Shown: positions 22,014 through 31,652 of the stretch, in pieces
How the letters are laid out: every line of letters begins with the position of its first letter
Position numbering within the stretch: position 1 is the first letter of the stretch
Source: Panicum virgatum
Taxonomy: Eukaryota > Streptophyta > Magnoliopsida > Poales > Poaceae
NCBI RefSeq assembly: GCF_016808335.1
Contig: NC_053139.1
Span: forward strand, 37,878,464 to 37,942,463
Length of the DNA: 64,000 nt
Reading direction: 5' to 3'
Translations under genes and position numbers: made by a program
The notes under the pieces: model-generated
Databases searched by the model: none
Told to the model about the DNA's origin: nothing
The model's input: the letters and a program-made list of their open reading frames with translations, nothing else

Positions 22014-22807
22014 GCTGCACCATTGCCTCCGACGCCGACAGCCCGCCGCGGCATGGAGCCGTCATGCCCTCCAGCTGCAGCAGATCCCGACCCCATGGCA
22101 CCGAAGTTGAGCTGCCGCCCACGAACGGAACCCCGACCACCATTGTCGCCTCCTCCTCCACCGTTGCGCATGGAGCGTACGCCCAGTGTACGAGGGGCGC
22201 GAGGTGGAGGGAAAACGGAGGCATCTTGGCCGTCCTCCGATCGAAGAAGGTTCGAGTAATCCGCGAGATAGGCGAACTCCTCAGCACCAGCCTGGGAGTT
22301 GAGGTCCAGTCCACCAAGGCCCGCCGCCCCCGCCCCCTGGGGAGCGTGTACACGGCCGGTAGCAGACACCTGGGAGAAGAGATTGAAGCCGGCGGCGGAG
22401 GAGCTTGGATCGGAAGGAATGTTGGAGAAGAAGTTGCGGGAGCCGTCACCCTCCATCTCCACCGCGGGATGACGACCACGGCGTTGGGAGGAGCGGATCC
22501 GGTGGTTGTACCACAGCAGCGGCGGTGGCGCGGGTTGACCCCGCTCTGGGCGGCGGCGGCGGCAGCACGAAGGGGAGGAGACGCAGGCTCTAGGCGGCAC
22601 GGAACGGAGGGGAGAAGATGCACGCGGCGGCGGTGGATGAGGGGGGCGGCGGCGGCCGGTGGATGAGGGGGCGGCGGTGGTGGAAGCCCCCGCTGGAAGG
22701 GTCGCCGCTGGGGGGCGTGGGGGTCTGGCGGACGGGATGGGATGCGCGGGGGTCTCGAGGACGGGAGGATAAGGGTCGCGGGGCATTAAAGTTTTAGTGG
22801 TCTCCAT
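22014..22807 (-). pseudogene. Harbinger-like ORF1 N-terminal fragment (tentative)
   Basis: An open frame running from 22807 into the copia LTR. A second in-frame ATG at 22456 opens MEGDGSRNFFSNIPSDP, followed by GLDLNSQ…FAYLADYSNLLRSEDG. An LDLNSQ block and a short aromatic-Y-x-x-LL block resemble the N-terminus of the Myb-like accessory ORF1 of grass Harbinger elements, whose product is thought to help the transposase bind DNA. The P/A/R-rich stretch before 22456 may be untranslated. The frame is cut by the copia insertion, so no Myb domain is present. The identification rests on these short blocks only. Confidence 0.4.
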
Positions 22808-22973
22808 AGCAAATTAGCTCTATTATCACCCTTTCGAGGGGCTAAGGATTTGGGGTGGGCTAATGCCCTTTAGCCCAAAATTATCCCACCCCTTTGAATG
22901 CACGAGGGCTAATTTTGGGCTAAAAGTGGGAGGGCTAACAATTATCCCATGCATCCAAACAGGGCAGTGCTAA
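22014..22973 (-). mobile_element. PIF/Harbinger-like DNA transposon, terminal fragment
   Basis: The right end on the minus strand begins near 22973 after a tta, with GCCCTGTTTGGATGCATGG. This is the GGCCTGTTTGG-type terminus with TTA target site seen in grass PIF/Harbinger elements and Tourist MITEs. Subterminal repeats of gggctaattttgggctaaaa follow. The rest of the element was separated by the copia insertion at 22013 and is not in this copy. Family assignment is moderate: a single end is visible. Confidence 0.5.
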
Positions 22974-23149
22974 CTCATCTCATTTCACTCCAATGTTTAG
23001 TAGTTTTTAGCACCATGCTGTGGGACCCATATTACCAATGAAAATATTTATCCAATAATTTTACTGGACACGTAGTAGCAGTTGAGAGGGAACAATAAAA
23101 GTCGATTTGATAATTGAACTGACATGTCAGCTTAGTTGCGGTGCAAATG
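22974..23149. other. Intergenic, nothing recognised
   Basis: AT-rich unique-looking sequence between the Harbinger end and the first MITE, with no open frame or repeat that I could support. Confidence 0.4.
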
Positions 23150-23495
23150 CCATGTTTGGTTCATACCCTGATTTTTTTTAAAAAAAAGACAAATGGATGC
23201 ATGAAGTATTAAACGGAGTTTATTTACAAAACTTTTTTACGGATGGGTGTAATTTTTCGAGACGAATCTAATGAGCCAAATTCCATCATAATTGGCTACA
23301 ATGATGCTACAGTAACCACGCCCAATCATCCTCAGATTGTACGGTCAAAGGCCTCATTAGCTACAGCGGCTGCTACAGTACCATCATTGGGAAGGTGATT
23401 TCGTAATTAAACTTTATTTAATACCCCTAATTAATGGTCAAAGGGCCGAAAAATTTACATGAAAATTTTTTCATGGGCCATCCAAACACGCCCAA
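23150..23495. mobile_element. MITE 1 (grass 'gacgaatctaatgagcc' family)
   Basis: Left end near atgtttggttc and right end near catccaaacacgccc are inverted. The interior has gagacgaatctaatgagcc and gatgctacagtaacca, the hallmark of an abundant grass MITE family also present at 24868, 52691, 53388 and 53886. It has no coding capacity. Confidence 0.7.
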
Positions 23496-24867
23496 AACCA
23501 GCTCCCGGTGCCTCCAGGTGCTAGTCTAGCACCATCTACCCAACGTATTGCACCTGCACTAGTAATTTCTCTCTCGTCCTTGCACCGGCTTAGCAAGTAC
23601 GCTGGAGAGTAGGCTTTCTAAATTTATGTGAGCAAATATTTATTTATAAATCTATTTTTAAATTTTACTCTGCCTCCACTCCAGCAGGCCGAGTAAATTG
23701 GGTTTCTATAGAGGGCCCATAGTTGGCAGCTCAAATAGAGGGCCACCAAATTGGGGTGTGGGGGGAGAAATTCGGAAGGCCTATCAAAATGGCAGCCCAT
23801 TTAAAAGACCTACGGGAGATCAATTTTTTACACCCACCAAATAAATATGGATATGGTAGCCCATTTAGTAGCTCTACTAGAGTTGCTGTGATCGCCAAAT
23901 GGCATCGAAGGGCATATCCATGGCGGCGGCTTCTTGATCGTTTCCGAACTAACGCAGGAAATGCTTATGATTTGCTAGCTATTATGCCGTGCCCACTTCA
24001 CTAGTAAATTGAGCTTTGAGAAGCTCTAGGTCAATGGCAAGCAGAGACTTTGGCGAGGGCGTGGTGATCTGTTTAAAAGTATTTTGGATCAGAAGAGAAG
24101 ACATCCCAAATCAAGGGGGAAACTGGCTCTCAATTCTAGAGAGGTTTCGCTGGATGTAAGACCATGGTGCCAAACTTGCAAGTGGTTTTCAGTAAAAAAA
24201 AAGAAGAAAAAAAGCCAATCTGACTCCCTTTTTTTGTCTCTATGCCCACAGTATTAAGCTGCAATTGAATCCCTAGCTGAGTACTATGGTGTACTGTTAA
24301 GCTTCTGATAAAGCGGGGCCTTTGATCTGAAAAAAAAAGACTGACGAAATAAGGAATGCTTATCTTGAGCGGGGCCTTTGATCCACAAGTTTTCCTCTTG
24401 CCCCTCATTAGTCGTCACTGTACTTGTCACGCACTATGAAAAAAGCTTGGCAACCATTCTGGAGTTAGAATATTGCGATTAATTAGTTGAGGACTACTGC
24501 CTTTCCGAAACCACATGTACATGCCTACATCCCCGGGCTGAATTTGACCCTTGCAGTTTGGTCATGGGCTTCTTCGTGCCGCTCCAGAGAGTTATTGGCC
24601 TTTCTCGCTGGCCAGTCTTGTTACTTTTTGTTGGGGAGGTCCAATCCATTTCTTTTCTTTGTTGTATGTAGTCAATAATTGGGCACAAGGATGTGGGTTT
24701 TAATTAATCCACAAATGTGAGTAACGCATGAATGAATACGCCATCTTGAGCTAAATTAATGTAACTGTGTCAAATTTACCTTGCTAACTTTGTCATGCCA
24801 CTAACATCCACCCAATATTTGCACGTGGTTGCACCTGCACTCGTTAAATTTTTGGTTTTTTGTTGTT
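23496..24867. other. Intergenic, no supported gene
   Basis: Contains a stretch at 23690-23895 with inverted-looking agggcccat/ctaaatgggc pieces that may be another degraded DNA element, and short open frames without conserved motifs. A direct repeat of 'gcggggcctttgatc' occurs at about 24312 and 24370. Confidence 0.3.
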
Positions 24868-25195
24868 CCGTGTTTAGATAAAAAAATTACCCTAAAACCT
24901 GTCACATTAAATATTTGGTCACATGCATGGAGTATTAAATAAAATCTGATTACAAAACTTTTTATACATATGAGTTGTAGATTGCGAAACGAATCTAATG
25001 AGTCTATTTAATTCATAATTTGTAATAGTGATGCTATAGTAACCATTCATTAATTATGGATTAAATAGGATCATTAGATTCATCTCGCGATTTACAACCC
25101 ATCTGTTCAAAAAGTTTTGTAAATAGATTTTATTTAGTACTCCGAAATAGCAAGATTCTCTTTCAAAAAATTTACGCCAAAAGAACTAAACACGG
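24868..25195. mobile_element. MITE 2 (same family)
   Basis: Ends CCGTGTTTAG and CTAAACACGG are exact inverted repeats. The interior contains gcgaaacgaatctaatgag and, inverted, attagattcatctcgcg with atgctatagtaacca between. Most of the element can fold back on itself. Confidence 0.8.
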
Positions 25196-25900
25196 TCAGT
25201 CAGTGCAATTGCAGTTTTGCTCTCATTGTTTAACTTTGTGATTTGTCCCTTTATTTTTCACTAGTCATTGCACTTTTGCTCTTGGTCTTTATGTATTTGC
25301 CCTGTTTTGACTGTTGACTAGGATTAAAATCGCAGTGACCTGTTAATAGTTAAGGGTAAAATTAAAAGTTAAAGAAATAAGGGTAAAATCACAATTTCAC
25401 TTCAGAGTAGGGGGTCATAACACAAATACTCCTAGATTTTTTTTTTCTTTTCCTCAGTACTAGACTCTAAACCAAAAATCAAATTTTGGGATGTCCTTTA
25501 GCTGCTTTGGATGTTGTGTTGCTACTCCCAGTTGTCAACTTGAGACTAGTATGCGCCCTTATTTTTCAGGCACATAGCTAGGAACACTACGGGCCAATGT
25601 AACCGAAGGATCACCAGCACTAAAACTGAAAATCACTCCGTGTTCCAAACCCGCCATCACTATCGGGTTTGGAAGCGGAAGTTAGGGTATTAATTAGGCT
25701 ACTGGATCATCATTCGTGATTTGCATTAGTTAGGGTATTAATTAGGCTCAGCGTAGATTCTGAGTAACGGGCTGCATCACTTTTTTTTCTTCTTTTTGAT
25801 AGTGGCTGCATCACTTTTGGACCGGTTCTGTCCGACTTGGGCCACTAATGTTGCGTTATATTGGCCCATTCGTAAGATGTGATATGACGTTACAAACGCG
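25196..25900. other. Intergenic with a short direct repeat
   Basis: No gene seen. The string ttagggtattaattaggct occurs twice about 48 bp apart (25683 and 25731). The right part (25850-25980) turns GC-rich and leads into the putative first exon. Confidence 0.3.
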
Positions 25901-26934
25901 CGCCCAGCCCACTTATAAACTGTGGCCCAACCCGGCCGCTCGTCCGCGCATTCTCCAATTCCAAAGTCCTTCCATAAACTGATTGGAAAAAAAAACCCAG
26001 AAAACCTCCCAAAGTCGCCTTAGTACGAGGAGCCCGCCGCGGCGGCGCCCGCGGGCGCAGGGAAATTCGAGTCCTCGCCGGCTCGCCGCCGCAGTCTGGG
26101 GACTCGCTACCCGCCCACACCACTGGCCCGGCCACTCCGGTGGGATGGCGTAGCCGGTGCCCTCTCGCTCCCCGGCGTCCCGCCATTCGCAAGGTACCCT
26201 CTCGAAGCCCCCGAAACCCAGCGGTTACCTGTGCGCTGTGGGTTGCTCTTACTCCCCGAGTCCGGAGTCCCCGTCCCCGTGCCGGGGATGGCCGCCTTGC
26301 AACCAGCAGGGTTTGTGAGCTTGGCTTGAGGAAACGCGAACCGTGCGATCCTTTTACGCAAATTTGGGGCAGGTTTGACTCGATTACTTTGACGTGACTG
26401 GAGTTGTATGGAACCTATTGTTTCGAACAACTAGACAGGACTAGTTTGTTAGATAATTGCATTCGCAATGGGTGTGACATGTTGGGCTGGCTTGATTTTT
26501 TTTCCCACATGACTGAACAAAAATATGGAATCCGTTACTTGGGCCTCGTACTTAGTTAGGACCACCTAGTCTGCAGGCTGTGACCTGTGAGAAGCTTCAC
26601 ATGCTGTTGGTTTTAGGGATTTTAATTTATTATACCTTGTATACATCAAGAGTTTTCCTATAAAACATTATTCAATTCTATGCCGACTGGAGTTGGTATT
26701 TACCCCCTATGTAATTTTTTATGGATAGGGAGGTTTGGAGATACCAAAACACAACCCTCACCTGAAATTCTTGTCTCAGCTACTGGTGGGATGTGTTATA
26801 AAGAATCGTCAGTTTTTATTGATGTTGCAAAGCAATGTGCGTTTAGATCAGGGTCATCTGGCTGATATTTCGCTACTTCCTCCAGTCTCTTGCCATGATA
26901 TATTGAGCAGAGGAAATCCCTTCTGAAAAGAGCA

Positions 26935-28016
26935 TGTCGGTATCCTGTAGCAGGGATACCCACTCCTACTGCAGCAAGGCAGGACTCGCGTAGTCATCCG
27001 TAACTACGCCATAAGGGGCGGAGCAGCCGGGCCCCACGGGTCAGGCTCTTTCCTCACCGGGCCAGCGGCCCCGGACCCGCTCCCCGCTCTGGGACGGGTC
27101 CGGTGACGCAACGTGTCCCTGAGGAGGAAAAGCTCCGAGCCAACAGCCGAGGGCTCAGACCCCCCCTTAGGGGTCCGGGACCTCCCCGCGTCCGTCCAGA
27201 CCTCCCCACGCGCGTAGAACCAGCATACCGCCGGGGGGGGTCCGGGGGCGCCACGCGTCCCGCAGGCGCGGGCGCGAGTCTTCCGCTGGAAGACTCGCCC
27301 ACCCACCGCATTCAATGCGGGTGGTTGAGGCGTGCTCTGCCTCCGCGGCACGCGGGACAGTCTTTGTCAGGCCTCGCTGTAGAACGCATATTACCGAGGT
27401 ACACAGTGCAGCCATCTGCGCCGCATCCGCACAGAGCCCGTCTGCTGCATTAAACGGAAACGACGGCACGGCACTTTTCCATCATACCGCCTACGCCGCA
27501 AACTACACGGCCCGTTCAGCTACGCTACAGGCAACGCCGCAAGCTATACCCTGGCGCCGTTTCGACAAGACATGGCATGAATATGTTGGACGGAGGATTC
27601 CCGCGGGCAGAGCAAGGAAATCTAGGAATGAGATCTCCTTCGCCTGCAACGCCATAATGTATGAACAGTATGTTATTTTATACTACATCGATTGGGCCCA
27701 CATGTCGGGGACCCAACGGCCATGTATGTGCCTCCCTTGAGATATAAAAGGGAGGCGCTCGCTACAGATTCTCAGACTCACGTTGGACTCAGCACTAGAT
27801 CTCTCAGACTCTCTTGAGACAAAGGGGACACATGCAATACAACACACAGTGAACGTAGGGTATTACGCTCCGGCGGCCCGAACCACTCTAAACCAGCTGT
27901 GTTCATCGTGTTCTTCCAGCGAGATCGAACTAGTCCTAGCTAACCCCCGAGTACTCACCCTCTGGGCTTAGGCGGGTGCATTACGCCACCCGGCTGTAGG
28001 TTTCCACACCACGACA
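26935..28016 (+). mobile_element. Solo LTR, 1082 bp, gypsy-type
   Basis: Starts TGTCGGTATCCTGTAGC and ends CCACACCACGACA. It is flanked by gagca (left) and gagcc (right), a 4-of-5 match to a target duplication. It contains a TATA box and the stretch GTATTACGCTCCGGCGGCCC, often found in grass gypsy LTRs. No internal region or primer site is present. Confidence 0.75.
27743..27750 (+). promoter_or_regulatory. TATA box of the 1.1-kb solo LTR
   Basis: TATAAAAG in ttgagatataaaagggagg, about 270 bp before the LTR end. Confidence 0.6.
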
Positions 28017-28420
28017 GAGCCAGTGTATACTGTATTTGGTGAATTGACCAGAATGATGATGGGATTCAAGAGTATTCCTCTCCATGGCCTTTCTGCTTCA
28101 AATAAATCCAGCAGCAAAGACAATCTTCCAGCTGGTGATGACTGATGGCTGATGAGTTCTCCTGTATGATAGGCAACAGCTTTCCCAACTTGCTCATTTC
28201 ACATGCTGGACAGATCATTTAATTATTAAGGGAAATAGTATGTTTCATCTTGCGATTATATATCTCCAGGATATGCTTTGCCTACTCGGTGGAGAGTGGA
28301 GTCGCAAGCAAGTGAAGCAGCAATAACTATTGGAGCCTTGCCTGTTTCTATTAGTGCTTCATTAAACTATCTGTGGTTCAGTCCAAAACAGGACCTTAAA
28401 TCTTTTAATATGAGGTGTTT

Positions 28421-29714
28421 GCTGTTACCTCCCCCTCTTTGCATTCTTCAATATTTTTTCTGCATGTGTTTAATGTTCTTTACCATTGTTTATTTTCTTC
28501 TATCATAAAAGTTTTTGGGAATTACATCTTCTATCAAATTCAATCAAATCAATTTGCAGGGGAACAACAACAATTAGCTTGTCTGTCTTTATTTAATTTT
28601 GATAAATACAATTCTACTTCCCTATTAAATTAGATGGTGTGGTCTGGCTACACCTGGATATTTCTAGGACATTACAACTGAGATACGTGACACAGGTCTA
28701 TTTTATTTGTTAATGTATTTATGCTCTTCAGAACCATTTCTTTTGTAGAAAAAACATATATGTGTAGATCATAAATTCACAGCTTGAAGTTGGTTGAGAA
28801 TTAAGATATACTGGGTATTTTTTCTGTGTGAAAGTAAAACTAGTTAATAAATTAATATTGGAATAAAATATTTTGCATTTCATTCATGTTTTGAAAGCAA
28901 ATTCATAACAGCCTAAACAGGTTATTGCTGTTGATGCTTTATTCTCAGTTTATTAAAATCATAGAAGCCTATTGTTGCATTTGAAGCCTTGTAGTTATCA
29001 AATGCGCCAAGTTAGAGATAATATTTTTAGTAGTTAAGAAACATGCATCAGCATAGATGATCAGCAATTAAAATAGTGAGAAAAATGGAGAAAAGGGACT
29101 TCAGCTTACCTGAAGCACCTTGACTCTTGCCTAACAGTAGATGTGCGTTCAAGCGAATTGAATTGATGAAATGGCCTTTCCCAGTTTTGGTTTATTTTTT
29201 AGCAGACACAAACTGGCCTGATGGTGATATGTATTAACCATTCAAGCTAACAATATTATCATTTCTAGAATATAAATCTTCTGATACCTATGTTGTTTTA
29301 GTTGAATTGCACTAAAAGAAAAAAATTTACCCCCTTTCACTAACTTTTCTTTTGATAATCAGTGAAGTTAATTACCATACATCTTGTGGATTTACATTCA
29401 GTATATCATCGAGCCTGATCCAAATTCACTGCATATTGCTTCTTAACCTGTGATAGTTGGCTTGATTAATTGGATTTTAGTGTTAACAGTAGTTAAATTC
29501 ACACAAGAATTGTAGTTCGGAAGGAATCTGGAACAATTGTATTTTTTTCTGATTGTGCCATTGCCAGATGGATAAGTGGTATCTTTGCTTTGTATCCCAT
29601 GGAACTATGGAAGCGCTGTAGTGCACTGTGAAATTTACTATGTTTAGAACTGCATCCTGTTTTGGAAATTGTGAGTCTCCAGCATGTACCTTGGAACTGT
29701 TAAATAACTATACC
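28421..29714. other. AT-rich interval, nothing recognised
   Basis: No open frame with conserved motifs and no repeat structure I can support. It could be intron of the uncertain gene remnant to its left, or intergenic DNA. Confidence 0.3.
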
Positions 29715-30599
29715 ATTGCTAGCTTTATCAAATTATCAGGGAGGCATCCATGATAATTACATGCTTGTGCAGCAGACCATCAAGGTCCTACATCGACGCA
29801 AAATCTCAAGCCTTTTTCTGAAATTGGACATTTCCAAGGCCTTTGATTCAGTTGATTGGGCTCTTCTATTGGAGATCTTGGCACATTTAGGTTTTGGAGC
29901 TGTTTGGCGCAACCTCGTCTCTAATCTCCTACACTCAGCTTCAACTCAGGTGCTTCTGAACGGAGAACTAGGAGACTTCATTACTCATTGACGTGGGCTC
30001 TGGCAAGGGGACCCACTCTCCCCCATGTTATTCATCTTGGTAATGGATGTCCTAAACAGTCTTTTCATGAAAGCGGAGGAGGAGGGACTGCTCCTACCTC
30101 TCCATTCTGCTGGTCAGCGGCTATCTTTGTATGCAGATGACGTGGCTGCTCTCATCATAAGATCAGAAGAAGATGATCTGCAGATTACTAAGAATATCCT
30201 GCAAGTTTTTGAGAAGGCATCAGGGTTGCGGACGAACCTACAGAAAAGTTGTGTGATCCCAATTCAGTGCGATGATGAAATTGCGGAGGTTGTGAACAAT
30301 ACCCTACAGTGCACTACAACCTCTTTCCCCACCACTTATTTAGGGCTACCAGTCTCGGACAAAAAGCTGCGAAGATGTGATTTATTAATCTGGATCGAGA
30401 AGATTGCCAATAAGCTTCCTGGTTGGAAGGCCCCTTTATTGAGTTTGGCTGGTCGTGCGGTCTTGGTGCGCTTTGTTATCACTACCATCCCTATTTATCT
30501 GCTGATCGCCATCAGAGTGCCCAAATGGTTCATCCGAGCAGTGGACAAAATCAGGAGGAGTTTTTTGTGGAAAGGAAGGAAAGAAATCAATGGGGGCAG
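29715..30599 (+). pseudogene. LINE reverse transcriptase, 5' part
   Basis: A plant L1-type LINE truncated at its 5' end: the first recognisable residues are the IHDNYMLVQQ block of the RT fingers. Then follow LKLDISKAFDSVDW, GDPLSPMLFILVMD and the catalytic YADDVA near 30134-30151, with TTYLGLPVSDKKL and GRAVLVRFVITTIPIYLL of the thumb region. A TGA at 29989-29991 interrupts the frame just before the RGLWQGDPLSP block. The ORF is then split at 30599 by the Tat element and resumes at 42651. The endonuclease and ORF1 are absent, typical of incomplete LINE insertion. Confidence 0.9.
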
Positions 30600-31163
30600 T
30601 GTTGGTGGAGAGTGTCTCCGGAACGGACGAACACAACAATAGTAATGGGCAACACGGAAGTCAAGCAATAAAGTGTTCTTTCTTCATTCCCCAGCTCCCC
30701 TTCAATGAACATTACACAGGGTATTTATAGGTGGCGTTACAACTTCAATGTACAATTACTCTATTGCACCCCCACAACGGTAATATTCCCGGAATATTCC
30801 TAGATGCGAGCGTAATTTGCCCGTTACAACTTGAGTGCGCCACAGCTCAGCAGCGGGACCCACGCCGACCCCGGCATCTTCGCCGCATCCGACGAAGCTC
30901 CCGGACCCGCTGCTAAGTACTCAGCGAGACTCATGTCACCGAGTCTTCGCTCCTCTCCGTCTTCTTGCTCGTGGAACAGCGAAGACGGAACACCTCCGCG
31001 ATAGCTCCTGGCGTCAGCTTTAGTCTTCCGGGTGCACCGTCTTCGCTTCCTGACCCGAAGACACGCGAAGATGTGTCACCTTCTGCTGGTAGACCTTCGG
31101 CTCGCCTTGACTCGATGTCTTCGCGTTCCTCCGGCGATCTGACCGAAGGTGGTGACCCCAATA
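30600..31163 (-). repeat. 3' LTR of Tat element
   Basis: Starts TGTTGGTGGAGAGTGTCTCC. The right edge reads caata where the partner LTR has caaca, a mutated terminal CA. A minus-strand TATAAATAC lies near 30721-30731. Confidence 0.93.
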
Positions 31164-31176
31164 GTAGCCCCTCGGA
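31164..31176 (-). promoter_or_regulatory. Polypurine tract of Tat element (probable)
   Basis: The minus strand reads ctccGAGGGGCTAC directly before the 3' LTR, as expected for plus-strand priming. Short and interrupted, so moderate confidence. Confidence 0.5.
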
Positions 31177-31523
31177 GCCTCGTCCCGATCTTGTTAGGGG
31201 CGTGGCTTCGACCTTGTGGACGCCGTCGGCGTCCCGAAGCGCCACCCTTCGGGCTGGGCGCCGCGCTGGTGGTCGTCGAAGCGCAGTCCGTGTTCACCTG
31301 TATAGAAGTTGTGCCCCCGTCGAAGAAGCCAAATTTTTCGCTTTTGTAAACGTTAGTCCGCGTGCAAGATGGTAAATTCGAAATTTGGCGGGAGAAATTG
31401 AGTTGGCGCGAAGATATGAAAAGACCGTAAAACCCTCGAATCGTCGTGATCCTACACACGCCGCGCGGGGCATTAGCGTCTTTTCGTCTCGCGGGCGGTG
31501 AATTTTCGCGCTTGCCTTTTGCC

Positions 31524-31530
31524 TATAAAT
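31524..31530 (+). promoter_or_regulatory. TATA box for the antisense gene of the Tat element
   Basis: TATAAAT in ttttgcctataaatagtgg lies 123 bp before the ATG of the plus-strand gene. It is outside the LTR, so the antisense gene seems to have its own promoter. Confidence 0.55.
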
Positions 31531-31652
31531 AGTGGCCCTGTTATTCTTCATTTTACTTTTCACCGCCCCTGCTCCCCTGCCTCTTCACTTCTCGATTCGC
31601 GAAAGTCCTGAGGTCGAGAGTGGAGTTCTCAGAACACTCGGAGTCTTCGGAA

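Larger units (their letters stand above)
1331..22132. repeat. Second copy of the inferred tandem duplication unit
   Basis: The inferred unit runs from inside the gypsy 5' LTR to inside the Harbinger-like flank, 20802 bp. The order Harbinger flank then mid-LTR at 1330/1331 is what a head-to-tail duplication joined at a 2-bp microhomology would give. It also explains why the gypsy 5' LTR lacks its first ~646 bp. Only this second copy is complete in the window. An assembly misjoin of two haplotypes could look the same. Confidence 0.6.
25985..28420 (+). pseudogene. Exon-like remains of an unidentified gene
   Basis: A GC-rich stretch (25985-26191) resembles a plant first exon: TATA-like cttataaact near 25912, then a donor cgcaag|gtaccc at 26191. 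Further open segments downstream look like exons: 26690-26870 (two overlapping frames), 28021-28146 reading PVYTVFGELTRMMMGFKSIP with a TGA at its end, and 28270-28400 after atctccag, reading PTRWRVESQASEAAITIGAL. The solo LTR at 26935-28016 interrupts this stretch. I do not recognise the protein, and the segments may be a captured gene fragment, a pseudogene or chance. Frames and boundaries are unproven. Confidence 0.25.

Noticed and set aside
25574..25640. A cactac string as the end of a CACTA transposon
   Set aside because: No inverted partner, subterminal repeats or transposase were found.
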